35,555 bases of DNA, taken from the NCBI RefSeq assembly GCF_026786305.1, contig NZ_JAJAYI010000102.1:1-35555 (forward strand). Reading direction: 5' to 3'. Positions 1 through 10,745 of this stretch are shown here, one piece after another. The translations under genes were made by a program, and so were the position numbers. The stretch comes from Cryobacterium sp. GTDB lineage: Bacteria; Actinomycetota; Actinomycetes; Actinomycetales; Microbacteriaceae. Below the pieces are notes generated by a model. It was given only the letters and a program-made list of their open reading frames with translations. It was not told where the DNA came from and made no database searches. How positions within the stretch are numbered: the first letter of the stretch is position 1; each line of letters begins with the position of its first letter.

Positions 1-142
1 CCCCCCCCGGGGCCGGGGGGGCGGGGCCCCCGGGGGGGGTTCGCCTGCGCGGGGGGGCGGGGGCGGGGCGCCGGGGGGGGGGCGCCCAACCCCGGGCCCC
101 GGGCCCCACCTCCCGCGTTTCGCGTGGCGCGGGTGATAGAGC
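1..142. other. G/C homopolymer-rich stretch, no gene
   Basis: This stretch is made almost only of G and C runs (many of six to nine identical bases) up to about position 118, and then grades into normal sequence just past the end of the universal stress protein gene. I see no coding frame. The composition is unlike the rest of the window, where such runs are rare. It may be the ragged end of a contig or low-quality sequence rather than biology; a natural GC-rich terminator-like region is the alternative. Confidence 0.6.
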
Positions 143-1006
143 TCAGGCGGGGGGAGCGGGGATGACCACCGTGGGCGACTGAATGTTCAGCACTATTGAG
201 TGACTCACCGAACCGAGCAGCAGTTTCGAGACGCCCTTGAGCACATGATCACCGACGACGAGCAACGCGGCCCCACGTGCGGCGTTCAGCAGCGCTGATT
301 GTGGGGCGCCGCGCACGAGCGAGGCGCGAATACCGAGCGCGGGAAAGCGCCGCGACACGGCGAGCAGCGACTCGTCCAGGATGCGTCGATGCGAGTTTTC
401 GAGCGTCTGCAGAAAACGGGCGTCGGGTTCGGTCGTGTCGCGCCACACCAGCGGTTCCTGCCAGGCGTGGATCGCGTGGAGCTCCTGACCGGTACGATCG
501 GCCTCCGCCGCGGCGAAGTCCACAGCGGCATTCGACGCCGCCGAACCGTCGACGCCGACCACGATGCCCGAATGATGTTCGTTGTCACTCTCCGGAATGA
601 TCGCGATCGGTCCGTCGGCCGAACCGGCCAGTCGGGCACCCATCGACCACTCGTAGCGCAGAGTCGATCCGCGGCGGCGGTGCGTTCCGACCACGACGAG
701 GATGTCCGTTCCGCTCAAGGCGCGCAGCTCGGTGATCGGGTCGCCGGAACGCAGATCGGCGTGCACCGTTCGCGCCGGATACTGCGCGCTCACCCGGTCG
801 GCGTCGTCCTTGAGCAACTCGTGGGCGCGCACCGTGGCGGATTCGTCCGTGAAGTAGTCGGCCGACGAGACCGTGCGCTCGAGCACGCGCACCAGGGTGA
901 GGTCGCCGCTGACGGACCGGGCGAGGGACCAGTCCAAGGCGGCCCTGGCGGGTTCCGATCCGTCCCAGGCGACCACCGTCTGGCTCTGTGCGAGTGTGTG
1001 GGTCAT
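143..1006 (-). CDS. Universal stress protein, two USP domains
   Basis: Tandem-domain UspA-family protein of 287 residues, the usual length for this actinobacterial class. Domain 1 covers about residues 10-140 and domain 2 about 145-285. Each ends in the nucleotide-binding type loop: VVVGTHRRRGS in domain 1 and VVGDHVLKGVSKLLLGSVS in domain 2. The second fits the G-x2-G-x9-G-S/T pattern better; the first is degenerate, so ATP binding there is less certain. The ATG at 1004-1006 has AAGGA about nine bases upstream. A DevR/DosR-like box lies about 100 bases upstream, and two more are near the neighbouring dehydrogenase and response regulator genes. In mycobacteria such proteins are part of the dormancy regulon; membership here is inference. 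The product is expected to be cytoplasmic and its partner is unknown. Confidence 0.93.
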   Translation of the reverse strand: MTHTLAQSQTVVAWDGSEPARAALDWSLARSVSGDLTLVRVLERTVSSADYFTDESATVRAHELLKDDADRVSAQYPARTVHADLRSGDPITELRALSGTDILVVVGTHRRRGSTLRYEWSMGARLAGSADGPIAIIPESDNEHHSGIVVGVDGSAASNAAVDFAAAEADRTGQELHAIHAWQEPLVWRDTTEPDARFLQTLENSHRRILDESLLAVSRRFPALGIRASLVRGAPQSALLNAARGAALLVVGDHVLKGVSKLLLGSVSHSIVLNIQSPTVVIPAPPA

Positions 1007-1104
1007 GAGGTCAATTCCTTCTCCGGTGCAGTATCACGGGCGGGAATGTCACGACCTGCACCAACGCTTGTTCTTCAGGCTAGCCATGCGCGGCCCCCCC
1101 GAGT

Positions 1105-1119
1105 AGGGCCTTAGGTCAC
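1105..1119. promoter_or_regulatory. DevR/DosR-like box 1
   Basis: The core GGGCCTTAGGTCAC (1106-1119) resembles the two other boxes in the window, GGGCCAAAAGTCCC and GGGCCAAAGGTCCG, and the mycobacterial DosR palindrome GGGACTWWAGTCCC. It lies about 100 bases upstream of the minus-strand stress protein start at 1006. It is the weakest of the three because the right half-site is poor. Confidence 0.45.
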
Positions 1120-1259
1120 GACCCCGTCTGAATCGATCCGGTGTTGTTCGACGGATGCCGCGGCTCGGGTGTCGACCGCTCCACCAGCATGGCGCCCCAC
1201 GCCTCGGCGACGAGACGGGTATTGCCGTACATCGATTCGAAAACGATCAGGGCGCGCAT
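1116..1259 (-). pseudogene. Truncated flavodoxin-domain gene remnant
   Basis: A 47-codon frame starts at an ATG (1257-1259) behind a good ribosome site (CTGGAGG, five bases away). Its first 20 residues, MRALIVFESMYGNTRLVAEA, are the classic start of a flavodoxin: beta strand plus the phosphate-binding S-M-Y-G-N-T loop. After that the sequence loses all resemblance and stops at 1116, where a flavodoxin would need about 100 more residues. It follows the alcohol dehydrogenase gene by 25 bases on the same strand, so it was probably co-transcribed. I read it as a gene whose 3' part has been deleted; the deletion end lies at the DevR-like box. A functional micro-protein is unlikely but its intact start signals mean it could still be translated. 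Confidence 0.7.
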
Positions 1260-1284
1260 GAAACCTCCAGGAGGGTGAAGCGAA

Positions 1285-2340
1285 CTAGCGGGAAATGACG
1301 ACCTTGAGCGCCTTGGTTTCAGCAGCGCGACCAAAGGTGTCGTATGCCTCGAGAAACTGGTCGAAGCTGAAGTGGTGCGTGGCCAGCTTCTCCGCCGGCA
1401 GTTTTTTACTCGCGACGAGCTTGAGCAGCATTTTGGTGGTGTTGGCGTTGACCAGGCCCATGCTGATGTTGATGTTCTGAATCCACAGGTTCTCAAGGTG
1501 CAGGTCGACCGGCTTGCCGTGCACACCGACGTTGGCGACATTGCCGCCCGGGCGCACGATCTCGGTGGCCATGGTGAAGGTCTGCGGAATGCCGACGGCC
1601 TCGATGGCGACGTCGACGCCCGCTCCGTCGGTCAGGGCGAAGACCTGTTCCTTCCAGTCGGCGGCGGCGGAGACGACCGTGTCGGTGGCGCCGAAGTCGC
1701 GTGCCCGCTCGAGGCGGTTCTCATCGAGGTCGATGGCGATGATGGTCGCGGCACCGTAGAGGCCGGCGGTGGCGATGGCGGCGAGGCCGACCGGGCCGGC
1801 GCCGATCACAGCGACGACATCGCCGGGCTTGACCCGACCGTACTGCACGCCGATCTCAAAACCGGTCGGCAGAATGTCGCTGAGCATGACGCCCTGGTCA
1901 TCGCTGACGCCCTCCGGCAGCTTGTGCAGGGAATTGTCGGCGTAGGGCACGCGCACGAAATCGGCCTGGGTGCCGTCGATGAGGTGGCCGAACACCCAGC
2001 CGATGCCGGAGGCGCCCTCGTCGCCGAGACAGTGTGAATAGAGCCCGTTGCTGCAATTGCCGCAGTGACCGCAGCTCTTGATGCAGGAGATGATGACCCG
2101 GTCGCCGACCTTCAGGTTACTCACCGACGAGCCGACCTCGGTGATCGTGCCGACGCCCTCATGGCCGAGGATGCGACCGACCGTAACGGCGGGAACGTCG
2201 CCCTTGAGTATGTGCAGGTCGGTGCCGCAGATCGTCGTGGTGTCCACGCGTACGATCGCATCGGTCGAACTCTGCAGTTTCGGGTCGGGAACGTCAGTCC
2301 AGCTCTTCAGGCCGGGGCCGCCATACACAAGTGCCTTCAC
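1285..2340 (-). CDS. Zinc-dependent alcohol dehydrogenase
   Basis: Medium-chain dehydrogenase/reductase of 351 residues that oxidises alcohols or reduces aldehydes with NAD(H). Visible features are the catalytic zinc region C-G-T-D-L-H near residue 37 and G-H-E near 60, and the structural zinc cluster C-x2-C-x2-C-x7-C (CGHCGNCSNGLYSHC). The Rossmann turn GAGPVGLAA lies near residue 180, followed by IDLDENRLERA, whose acidic residue favours NAD over NADP. The GTG start at 2338-2340 was chosen because AAGGAG sits six bases upstream and the protein then begins KALVYGGPG as in the family; an upstream in-frame start would add 45 unlikely residues. A strong DevR-like box lies 81-94 bases upstream. 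Related enzymes are hypoxia-induced in actinobacteria; the substrate cannot be read from sequence. Confidence 0.92.
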   Translation of the reverse strand: MKALVYGGPGLKSWTDVPDPKLQSSTDAIVRVDTTTICGTDLHILKGDVPAVTVGRILGHEGVGTITEVGSSVSNLKVGDRVIISCIKSCGHCGNCSNGLYSHCLGDEGASGIGWVFGHLIDGTQADFVRVPYADNSLHKLPEGVSDDQGVMLSDILPTGFEIGVQYGRVKPGDVVAVIGAGPVGLAAIATAGLYGAATIIAIDLDENRLERARDFGATDTVVSAAADWKEQVFALTDGAGVDVAIEAVGIPQTFTMATEIVRPGGNVANVGVHGKPVDLHLENLWIQNINISMGLVNANTTKMLLKLVASKKLPAEKLATHHFSFDQFLEAYDTFGRAAETKALKVVISR

Positions 2341-2418
2341 GGGTATCTCCTTGATTCGCGAATGTGGGCGGGCAAACGACCCGTCAGAGTCACGGTACGA
2401 CCGAAGAGTCGGTGCGAC

Positions 2419-2436
2419 AAGGGCCAAAAGTCCCCT
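2419..2436. promoter_or_regulatory. DevR/DosR-like box 2
   Basis: AAGGGCCAAAAGTCCCCT is the best match in the window to the DosR/DevR palindrome, with half-sites GGGCC and GTCCC four bases apart. It lies in the divergent region between the alcohol dehydrogenase (start 2340, minus) and the second universal stress protein (start 2607, plus), closer to the former. It could serve either or both. Binding is inferred from the motif alone. Confidence 0.6.
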
Positions 2437-2606
2437 CGCGCCGGCGGCGACCATTCGCGGCGCATATCGGCCCAATCGGGACTTCCGGCCCTATTCGTCG
2501 GCACCGTCGGCTGACAGGATGGGTTCACGGCGACGGGGCATCAGCTCCTCGCTCGTAGCGGGGGACTCCTCTTGCTGCGACCCGCGATCCAGAACGAGGT
2601 AGAGCA

Positions 2607-3461
2607 ATGAACCGGATGATTGTGGTTGGCATCGATGATTCGGCTGCCGGCGAGACCGCCCTTTCGTGGGCCATGCGCCGGGCCGAGAGCGTCAAGAGCC
2701 CGGTAACCCTCATGCACACCGTGTACGAGACCTGGCTGGCCGACGGATACGGCTACTACGACTCCATTCTCGACGCCGAGAAGAAGCTGCTCGCCGAGGC
2801 TGGAGCCCGGGCCGCGGCCCTGGCCCCCCTCGTTGCCACCCAGACAGAGCTGCGCACCGGCAGTGCGCCGCGCGTGCTCAGCGAACTGTCGAAGGACGCC
2901 GACCTCATCGTCGTTGGCACCGATCAGAAGGGCCGGGTCGAAGGCGAACTTTTCGGCAGCGTGAGCCTGCAGATCGCGGCGCTGTCGACCTGCCCCGTCG
3001 CCGTCATCCCGTCATTGCCGGAAAGCGTGCGCTCCGGCGTCTACGTGGGCGTCGACGGTTCGGCCGACTCGGTCACCGCGGTGGCGTTCGCCGCCGCCGA
3101 GGCCGACCGCACCGGCCAGGACCTGTATGCCCTCTACGCGGTGCATCTGCCGAGTCGCCGTGTGCTGCGCAGCATTCCGGCCGACGCCGTGACCGAGCGC
3201 ATGGAAGAGGAACGCGTCGTGCTCGCCGAGTCCGTGGCTGGCCTCACCGCGCACTACCCCGACCTCGTGGTGCACCAGATTCTCGAAACCGACGAATCGC
3301 CGGCCCGGGCCCTCGTCTCCGCCGCTCAGCATGCCCAGTTGCTCGTGGTTGGCAGCCGGGGCCGTGGCTCGCTGCAGCGCCTGCTGATGGGTTCGGTCAG
3401 CCACGAGGTCCTGCTGCACATCACGTGCCCGACAATTGTCACCAGAACGACCCGTAAGTAG
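2607..3461 (+). CDS. Universal stress protein, two USP domains
   Basis: Tandem-domain UspA-family protein, 284 residues. Domain 1 (about 1-135) ends with VVGTDQKGRVEGELFGSVS, and domain 2 (about 140-283) with VVGSRGRGSLQRLLMGSVS. Both loops fit the nucleotide-binding pattern, so this copy looks more competent for ATP binding than the one at 143-1006. The ATG at 2607 follows GAGGT at a suitable distance. It is divergent from the alcohol dehydrogenase gene, with a DevR-like box 173-186 bases upstream. It is followed after 64 bases by the DevS-like kinase gene on the same strand, so the two may be co-transcribed. The cytoplasmic role is stress survival; the exact function is unknown. Confidence 0.94.
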   Translation: MNRMIVVGIDDSAAGETALSWAMRRAESVKSPVTLMHTVYETWLADGYGYYDSILDAEKKLLAEAGARAAALAPLVATQTELRTGSAPRVLSELSKDADLIVVGTDQKGRVEGELFGSVSLQIAALSTCPVAVIPSLPESVRSGVYVGVDGSADSVTAVAFAAAEADRTGQDLYALYAVHLPSRRVLRSIPADAVTERMEEERVVLAESVAGLTAHYPDLVVHQILETDESPARALVSAAQHAQLLVVGSRGRGSLQRLLMGSVSHEVLLHITCPTIVTRTTRK

Positions 3462-3492
3462 GTCCAACTCCACGAAGTCATGCCAAGGTTAG

Positions 3493-5860
<2,368 letters not shown>

Positions 5861-5930
5861 GGTGGTCCTTCCCGATTGGGCACGGGGGTCTGGGTACTAA
5901 CAGTGTTGCGTGCTGTTAGACCGGGGGACT

Positions 5931-5946
5931 AGGGCCAAAGGTCCGG
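5931..5946. promoter_or_regulatory. DevR/DosR-like box 3
   Basis: AGGGCCAAAGGTCCGG shares the GGGCC-AAAG-GTCC layout of box 2. It lies between the stop of csoR (5951, minus) and the start of the DevR-like gene (5860, minus), about 72-84 bases upstream of the latter, in a good place for autoregulation. Confidence 0.55.
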
Positions 5947-5950
5947 TCCT

Positions 5951-6283
5951 TCAGGAACGCACCAACCGGGCGATGGCCGCGGATGCCTCCTGCAGCTTGG
6001 CCTCGGCTTCGGCGCCACCGGCCATGGCCGCGTGCAACACGCAGTGATTGAGGTGATCGTCGAGCAGGCCGAGAGCGACCGATTCGAGCGCGCTCGTCAT
6101 CGCCGAGATCTGGGTCAAAATGTCGATGCAGTACTTGTCGTCGGTCACCATGCCCTGCAGACCGCGGGCCTGGCCCTCGATGCGGCGCAGTCGTTTGAGG
6201 TAAGCGTCCTTGTTTGAGATGTAACCGTTTGAGATGTAACCGTGCGGGCCGTCGTGGGTCTCGGCCGGGTCTGACTCGTGCAT
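5951..6283 (-). CDS. Copper-sensing repressor CsoR
   Basis: DUF156/CsoR-family repressor of 110 residues, all helical, lacking a helix-turn-helix. The Cu(I) triad is intact: Cys52, His77 and Cys81 with the exact C-x24-H-x3-C spacing of CsoR (YCIDILTQISA, then DDHLNHCVLH). Cu(I) binding releases the protein from DNA in this family. The start at 6281-6283 was chosen because AGAGGAC lies just upstream; the frame stays open further upstream through the operators but that extension is not protein-like. The gene is divergent from copZ-copA, and two palindromic CsoR operators lie between them, so it should control both itself and the copper export operon. Its N-terminal part contains a perfect 15-bp duplication that gives GYISNGYISN. 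Confidence 0.92.
   Translation of the reverse strand: MHESDPAETHDGPHGYISNGYISNKDAYLKRLRRIEGQARGLQGMVTDDKYCIDILTQISAMTSALESVALGLLDDHLNHCVLHAAMAGGAEAEAKLQEASAAIARLVRS
6212..6241. repeat. Perfect 15-bp tandem duplication inside csoR
   Basis: The unit GTTTGAGATGTAACC occurs twice head to tail (6212-6226 and 6227-6241), keeping the csoR frame and doubling GYISN in the disordered N-terminus. It looks like a recent slippage event. Confidence 0.9.
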
Positions 6284-6325
6284 AACAATGTCCTCTGCGT
6301 CGCTCGCGAACCCCGTGTCCCACTG

Positions 6326-6370
6326 TACCCCCTCGGGGTATAGTTTGGGGGATAGTACCCCCAAGGGGTA
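6326..6370. promoter_or_regulatory. Two CsoR operators between csoR and copZ
   Basis: Two near-perfect palindromes, TACCCCCTCGGGGTA (6326-6340) and TACCCCCAAGGGGTA (6356-6370), are spaced 30 bases centre to centre, close to three helix turns. They match the known CsoR-family operator pattern TACCC...GGGTA. A third, degenerate version (TACCCCCCGAAGAGG on the minus strand) lies near 6385-6399. The placement between divergent csoR and copZ-copA supports copper-responsive repression of both. Confidence 0.85.
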
Positions 6371-6419
6371 TGCTCGGATGGACACCTCTTCGGGGGGTAG
6401 AAAGCAATGAGGTATGACA

Positions 6420-6644
6420 ATGAGTACCACGACCGCCTACGGCGTTGCCGGAATGACCTGCGGCCACTGCGTCGCGAGCGTGACCGAAGAGATCGGGCTC
6501 ATCGCGGGCGCCGAAAACGTGACCGTGGAGCTCGTCACGGGCGGCACGTCGCAGGTGACCGTCACGAGCACGGGCGCACTGGACCGCGCCCTGGTCGCCG
6601 CGGCCGTCGAGGAGGCGGGCTACCGGCTGGTAGCTGCAGCCTGA
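6420..6644 (+). CDS. CopZ-like copper chaperone
   Basis: Single heavy-metal-associated domain of 74 residues that binds Cu(I) and passes it to the exporter. The metal site is GMTCGHC (Cys14 and Cys17) between the first strand and helix, and the chain ends at EEAGYRLVAAA, typical of the fold. Two ATGs are possible, at 6414 and 6420; the second is preferred because GAGGT lies seven bases before it. The stop overlaps the copA start (ATGA), showing translational coupling. Expression should be controlled by the upstream CsoR operators. The protein is cytoplasmic. Confidence 0.92.
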   Translation: MSTTTAYGVAGMTCGHCVASVTEEIGLIAGAENVTVELVTGGTSQVTVTSTGALDRALVAAAVEEAGYRLVAAA

Positions 6645-8887
6645 TGACCGCCGGCCAACAGGTTGACCTGCTCGTTGGGGGCATGACCTGCACCTCGTGC
6701 GCCGCGCGCATCGAGAAGAAGCTCAACCGGATGCCCGGGGTCGCCGCCACGGTCAACTACGCCACCGAAAAGGCGAGCGTTTTTGTGCCGGCCGGCACGA
6801 GCATCGACGACGCCATCAAGACCATCGAAGCCACCGGCTACACGGCCGTGCGGCCGTTGCCAGTGCCGCTGGGCGACTCGGCCGTACCCGATGCCGCCGA
6901 CGTGGAGGTGTCGGTGCTGCGCCAGCGACTACTCGTCTCGGCCGCGCTGGCCCTGCCGGTCGCCGCCCTGTCGATGATTCCCGTGCTGCAGTTCACGAAC
7001 TGGCAGTGGTTGGCCCTGACGCTCGCAGCCCCGGTCGCGGTGTGGGGCGCCTGGCCGTTCCACCGCGCCGCGTGGGTGAACGCCCGCCACGGGGCGGCGA
7101 CCATGGACACACTGGTCAGCGTCGGCGTGCTCGCTGCCCTCGGCTGGTCGCTCTACGCCCTGTTCTTCGGCATGGCCGGTATGCCCGGCATGACCATGAG
7201 TTTCACCTTCTCCGCCACCCCGGGTAGTGGCGCCGACGAGATTTATCTCGAGGTGGCATCCGCCGTCACCGTGTTTATTCTGGCCGGTCGCTACGCGGAG
7301 GCGCGAGCGAAGCGCAACTCCGGTGCGGCCCTCCAGGCCCTGCTCGAGCTCGGCGCGAAAGAGACCACCCTGCTGCGGGATGGCGTGGAGAGTCGCATCA
7401 GCACCGCCCTGCTCGTGGTTGGTGACCAGTTTGTGGTGCGGCCAGGGGAGAAGATCGCGACGGACGGGGTGATCGTTGACGGGGCATCCGCTATCGATGC
7501 GAGCCTGCTCACCGGCGAATCGGTGCCGATCGAGGTGGGGCCCGGCGACAGTGTTGTGGGCGCCACGCTGAACTCCGGTGGGCGACTCGTGGTGCGAGCG
7601 ACCCAGATCGGTGCCGACACCGAACTGGCCCATATCGGCCGCCTGGTGGAACAGGCGCAGACCGGAAAGGCCGAGGTGCAGCGCCTCGCCGACCGGGTCT
7701 CCGGCGTGTTCGTGCCGATCGTGATCGGGCTGGCCCTCGCCGCGCTGGCTGGCTGGCTGTTGGTTGGTGCCGGCGCGGCGATGGCGTTCACCGCGGCCGT
7801 TGCCACGCTGATCATTGCCTGCCCGTGCGCGCTCGGGCTGGCGACGCCGACCGCGCTGCTCGTGGGAACGGGGCGCGGCGCGCAGCTGGGCATTCTGATC
7901 AAGGGGCCGCAGGTTCTGGAATCCACGCGCCGCGTCGACACGATTGTTCTCGACAAGACCGGTACTGTCACCACCGGGCGCATGACGCTGTCGACCGTTG
8001 AAGCGTGCCAGTGCGGTGACGTAGACGAGCTGCTGCTACTGGCGGGGGCTGCGGAAAGTGGATCGGAGCATCCGATTGCCCGCGCCATCACCCTGGGCGC
8101 TCGCACGCGGCTCGGCCCGCTGCCCGATTCGTCGGCCTTTGCGTCGGAGCAGGGACTGGGGGTGCAGGCCACGGTCAATGGACGCGAGATTCTGGTCGGG
8201 CGACCGGCCTGGCTCACCGAGCGGTGGCAATTGGTGGTGCCGAGCGCAATGCAGGCCGTGAAGGCAACCGCCGAGGGACTCGGCAAGACGGCCGTCATGG
8301 TGGCCTGGGAGGGCAAGGTGCGCGGTGTGCTCACCGTCGCCGACACCATCAAACCCACGAGCAAGGCCGCGATCGCGCGCTTTCGTTCCCTCGGGCTGAC
8401 GCCGCTGCTGGTCACCGGTGACAACGAGATCGTGGCGCGCAGCGTCGCGGCCGAGTGCGGCATCACCGATGTGACCGCCGGGGTGCTGCCCGCCGACAAA
8501 GCGCGGGTGATCCGCTCATTGCAGGCGCAGGGTCACGTGGTCGCAATGGTTGGAGACGGCGTGAACGATGCCGTGGCGCTCGCCACTGCGGACCTCGGCA
8601 TTGCAATGGGGACGGGCACCGACGTCGCCATTGAGGCGAGCGACCTCACCCTCATGCGCAGCGATTTGCTCGCGGCAGCGGATGCCATCCGGCTGTCTCG
8701 GCGCACCCTCACCACAATCAAGGCGAACCTGTTCTGGGCCTTCGCCTACAACGTCGCGGCGATTCCGCTGGCGATGTTCGGGCTGCTGAATCCGCTCATC
8801 GCCGGTGCCGCGATGGCACTGTCGTCGGTCTTCGTGGTGACCAACAGTCTGCGCCTGCGCGGGTTTCGCGCGCTGCACGACGCCTGA
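6644..8887 (+). CDS. Copper-exporting P1B-type ATPase CopA
   Basis: Membrane ATPase of 747 residues that pumps Cu(I) out of the cell. Order: one N-terminal metal-binding domain with GGMTCTSCAAR (Cys16, Cys19), two leading helices, a helix pair around a Met-rich loop (GMAGMPGMTM, about 176-185), actuator motif TGES (290-293), the transport motif CPC in IIACPCALG (393-395), phosphorylation site DKTGT (Asp437), the P1B marker SEHP (474-477), and the hinge GDGVNDAVALA near the C-terminus. The CPC and HP pair, with the CsoR and CopZ context, point to Cu(I). The ATG overlaps the copZ stop. Repeat copy A follows 26 bases after its stop. Confidence 0.95.
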   Translation: MTAGQQVDLLVGGMTCTSCAARIEKKLNRMPGVAATVNYATEKASVFVPAGTSIDDAIKTIEATGYTAVRPLPVPLGDSAVPDAADVEVSVLRQRLLVSAALALPVAALSMIPVLQFTNWQWLALTLAAPVAVWGAWPFHRAAWVNARHGAATMDTLVSVGVLAALGWSLYALFFGMAGMPGMTMSFTFSATPGSGADEIYLEVASAVTVFILAGRYAEARAKRNSGAALQALLELGAKETTLLRDGVESRISTALLVVGDQFVVRPGEKIATDGVIVDGASAIDASLLTGESVPIEVGPGDSVVGATLNSGGRLVVRATQIGADTELAHIGRLVEQAQTGKAEVQRLADRVSGVFVPIVIGLALAALAGWLLVGAGAAMAFTAAVATLIIACPCALGLATPTALLVGTGRGAQLGILIKGPQVLESTRRVDTIVLDKTGTVTTGRMTLSTVEACQCGDVDELLLLAGAAESGSEHPIARAITLGARTRLGPLPDSSAFASEQGLGVQATVNGREILVGRPAWLTERWQLVVPSAMQAVKATAEGLGKTAVMVAWEGKVRGVLTVADTIKPTSKAAIARFRSLGLTPLLVTGDNEIVARSVAAECGITDVTAGVLPADKARVIRSLQAQGHVVAMVGDGVNDAVALATADLGIAMGTGTDVAIEASDLTLMRSDLLAAADAIRLSRRTLTTIKANLFWAFAYNVAAIPLAMFGLLNPLIAGAAMALSSVFVVTNSLRLRGFRALHDA

Positions 8888-8913
8888 GTCGGAGATGCCT
8901 TCCGTGTGAGTGC

Positions 8914-8981
8914 GTTCCCGGCCCGGAACGCGGGCCCATGTTCTATCCTGGGCCCGCGTGCGTAAGGTGGGCCCGGGTTCG
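8914..8981. repeat. GGGCCC-rich intergenic repeat, copy A
   Basis: This element begins GTTCCCGGCCCGGAACGCGG and carries three further GGGCCC palindromes separated by short AT-richer spacers including GTTCTATCCTGGGCCC and TAAGGTGGGCCCGG. The reverse complements of copies B (15379-15445) and C (22213-22277) align with it over most of its length. It lies just after the copA stop and upstream of the persulfide operon, so it may end copA transcription. Confidence 0.75.
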
Positions 8982-9035
8982 TCAGGCAGGCCCCGGCGAG
9001 CGCTGGGTGGGCGTGCGTACGGGCTTGTGCGCAAA

Positions 9036-9049
9036 TACCCTATGGGGTA
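9036..9049. promoter_or_regulatory. CsoR/CstR-type operator of the persulfide operon
   Basis: TACCCTATGGGGTA is the same palindrome class as the two copper operators but has a shorter centre. It lies 21 bases before the GTG start of the CoA-disulfide reductase gene, which heads an operon ending in a CstR-like regulator gene. The most likely reader is that regulator; the copper CsoR is an alternative. Confidence 0.75.
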
Positions 9050-9069
9050 TCCTCGACCCGGAGGTAAAT

Positions 9070-10745
9070 GTGAAAATCATCATCGTCGGCGGAGTTGCGG
9101 GCGGCATGTCGGCGGCCACCAGGTTGCGCCGGCTCGACGAGACGGCCGAGATTATCGTGTTCGAGCGCGGGCACTACGTGTCGTTCGCGAACTGCGGCCT
9201 GCCCTATTTCGTCGGGGGCGTCATCCGTAATCGCGCTGAACTGCTGTTGCAGACCCCGGAATCCCTCGGTAGCCGCTTCGCGCTCGACGTACGCATCGAC
9301 ACCGAGGTCGTGCGGATCGACCGCGTTGCCCAGACCGTCTCGGTGCGCAACATGCTCACCGGCGCCGAAAGCGTCGAGGGCTACGACCGCCTCGTGCTCG
9401 CGGCCGGTGCCTCGGCCCGAGCCGGTGCAACCGACAGTCCCATTCCGACGCACACGCTGCGCACGGTCGACGACGTCGACCACATCACCGCGGTACTGGC
9501 GACAGTGGGCGCGGCATCCGCTGTGGTCATCGGTGGCGGCTTCATCGGCCTCGAAGCCGTCGAAAATCTCGTGCATCGCGGCGTTCGCGTGACCCTGGTG
9601 CAGCGCGGACCCCAGATCTTCACCCCGCTCGACCCCGAAATGGCGGCCCCCGTGCTCGACCGGCTGCGCGAACGCGGCGTCGACGTGCGACTCGGTACTA
9701 CTGTGACACGGGCCACCAGTATCGGGGCTGCCGAGCCCGGCCTGGTCGAGCTCAGCGACGGCACGAGCGTGCCCGCCGACCTCGTGATCGACGCGAGCGG
9801 CGTGCGCCCCGACCTGACCCTCGCCGAGCAGGCCGGCCTCAGAATCGGCCAGAGCGGCGGCGTCTGGGTCGACGACACCCAGGCCACGAGCGACCCGCTC
9901 ATCTTTGCGGTCGGCGACGGCGTCGAGAAAACCGATGCCGTCAGCGGCGCAGGCCAGCTCGTCACCATGGCCGGCCTCGCGAACCGCCACGGGCGCTCCG
10001 TCGCCGACAGCATCGCTGGCACCCCCGAGCACGCCGCCCCGGCCCTCGGCACCGGAATCGTCGGAATCTTCGGCCTCACCGTGGCTCTGGTGGGCTGGAG
10101 CGAGAATCGCCTCGTGGCCGCCTCGCGCGCCCACCGCATCGTGCACACCCACCCCGCCAACCACGCCGGCTACTATCCCGGCGCGGAGGGGATGTCCATC
10201 AAGCTCCTGATCGACGCCGAGTCCGACGCTATTCTGGGCGCGCAGATTGTGGGTGGTACGGGGGTGGACAAGCGCATCGACGTACTGGCGGTCGCGATGG
10301 CGGCGGGGATGAGCGCATCGGCTTTGATGCGGCTGGAACTCGCCTACGCGCCGCAGTACGCCTCGGCGAAAGACCCGATCAATCAGCTCGGCTACGTCGC
10401 CGATAACCTCGCGCAGGGTACGAGCGTAAACCTGCAATGGCACGAGTTGGAGGCGATGCGCGCGACCGGCTCCGTGCTCGTCGATGTTCGTTCCCCGGGT
10501 GAATTTCTAGCCGGCAGCATTCCGGGCGCGATCAACGTGCCACTCGACGACCTGCGCAAGCGACTGGGCGAGCTGCCGCGGGTACCGCTGATCGTGCACT
10601 GCCAGGTTGGCCAGCGCGGGCATACCGCCGCGCGCATTCTCAGCCAGCACGGATTCGACGTGCGCAATCTCGATGGCGGCTACCGCACCTGGCTGGCCGG
10701 AACGTCTAGCCTTAGTGTTTCCTCACCTGCTGAAAGGGTTCTCGT

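Noticed and set aside
9040-10443. A 467-codon open frame on the minus strand
   Set aside because: It mirrors the CoA-disulfide reductase gene and shows no family motifs.
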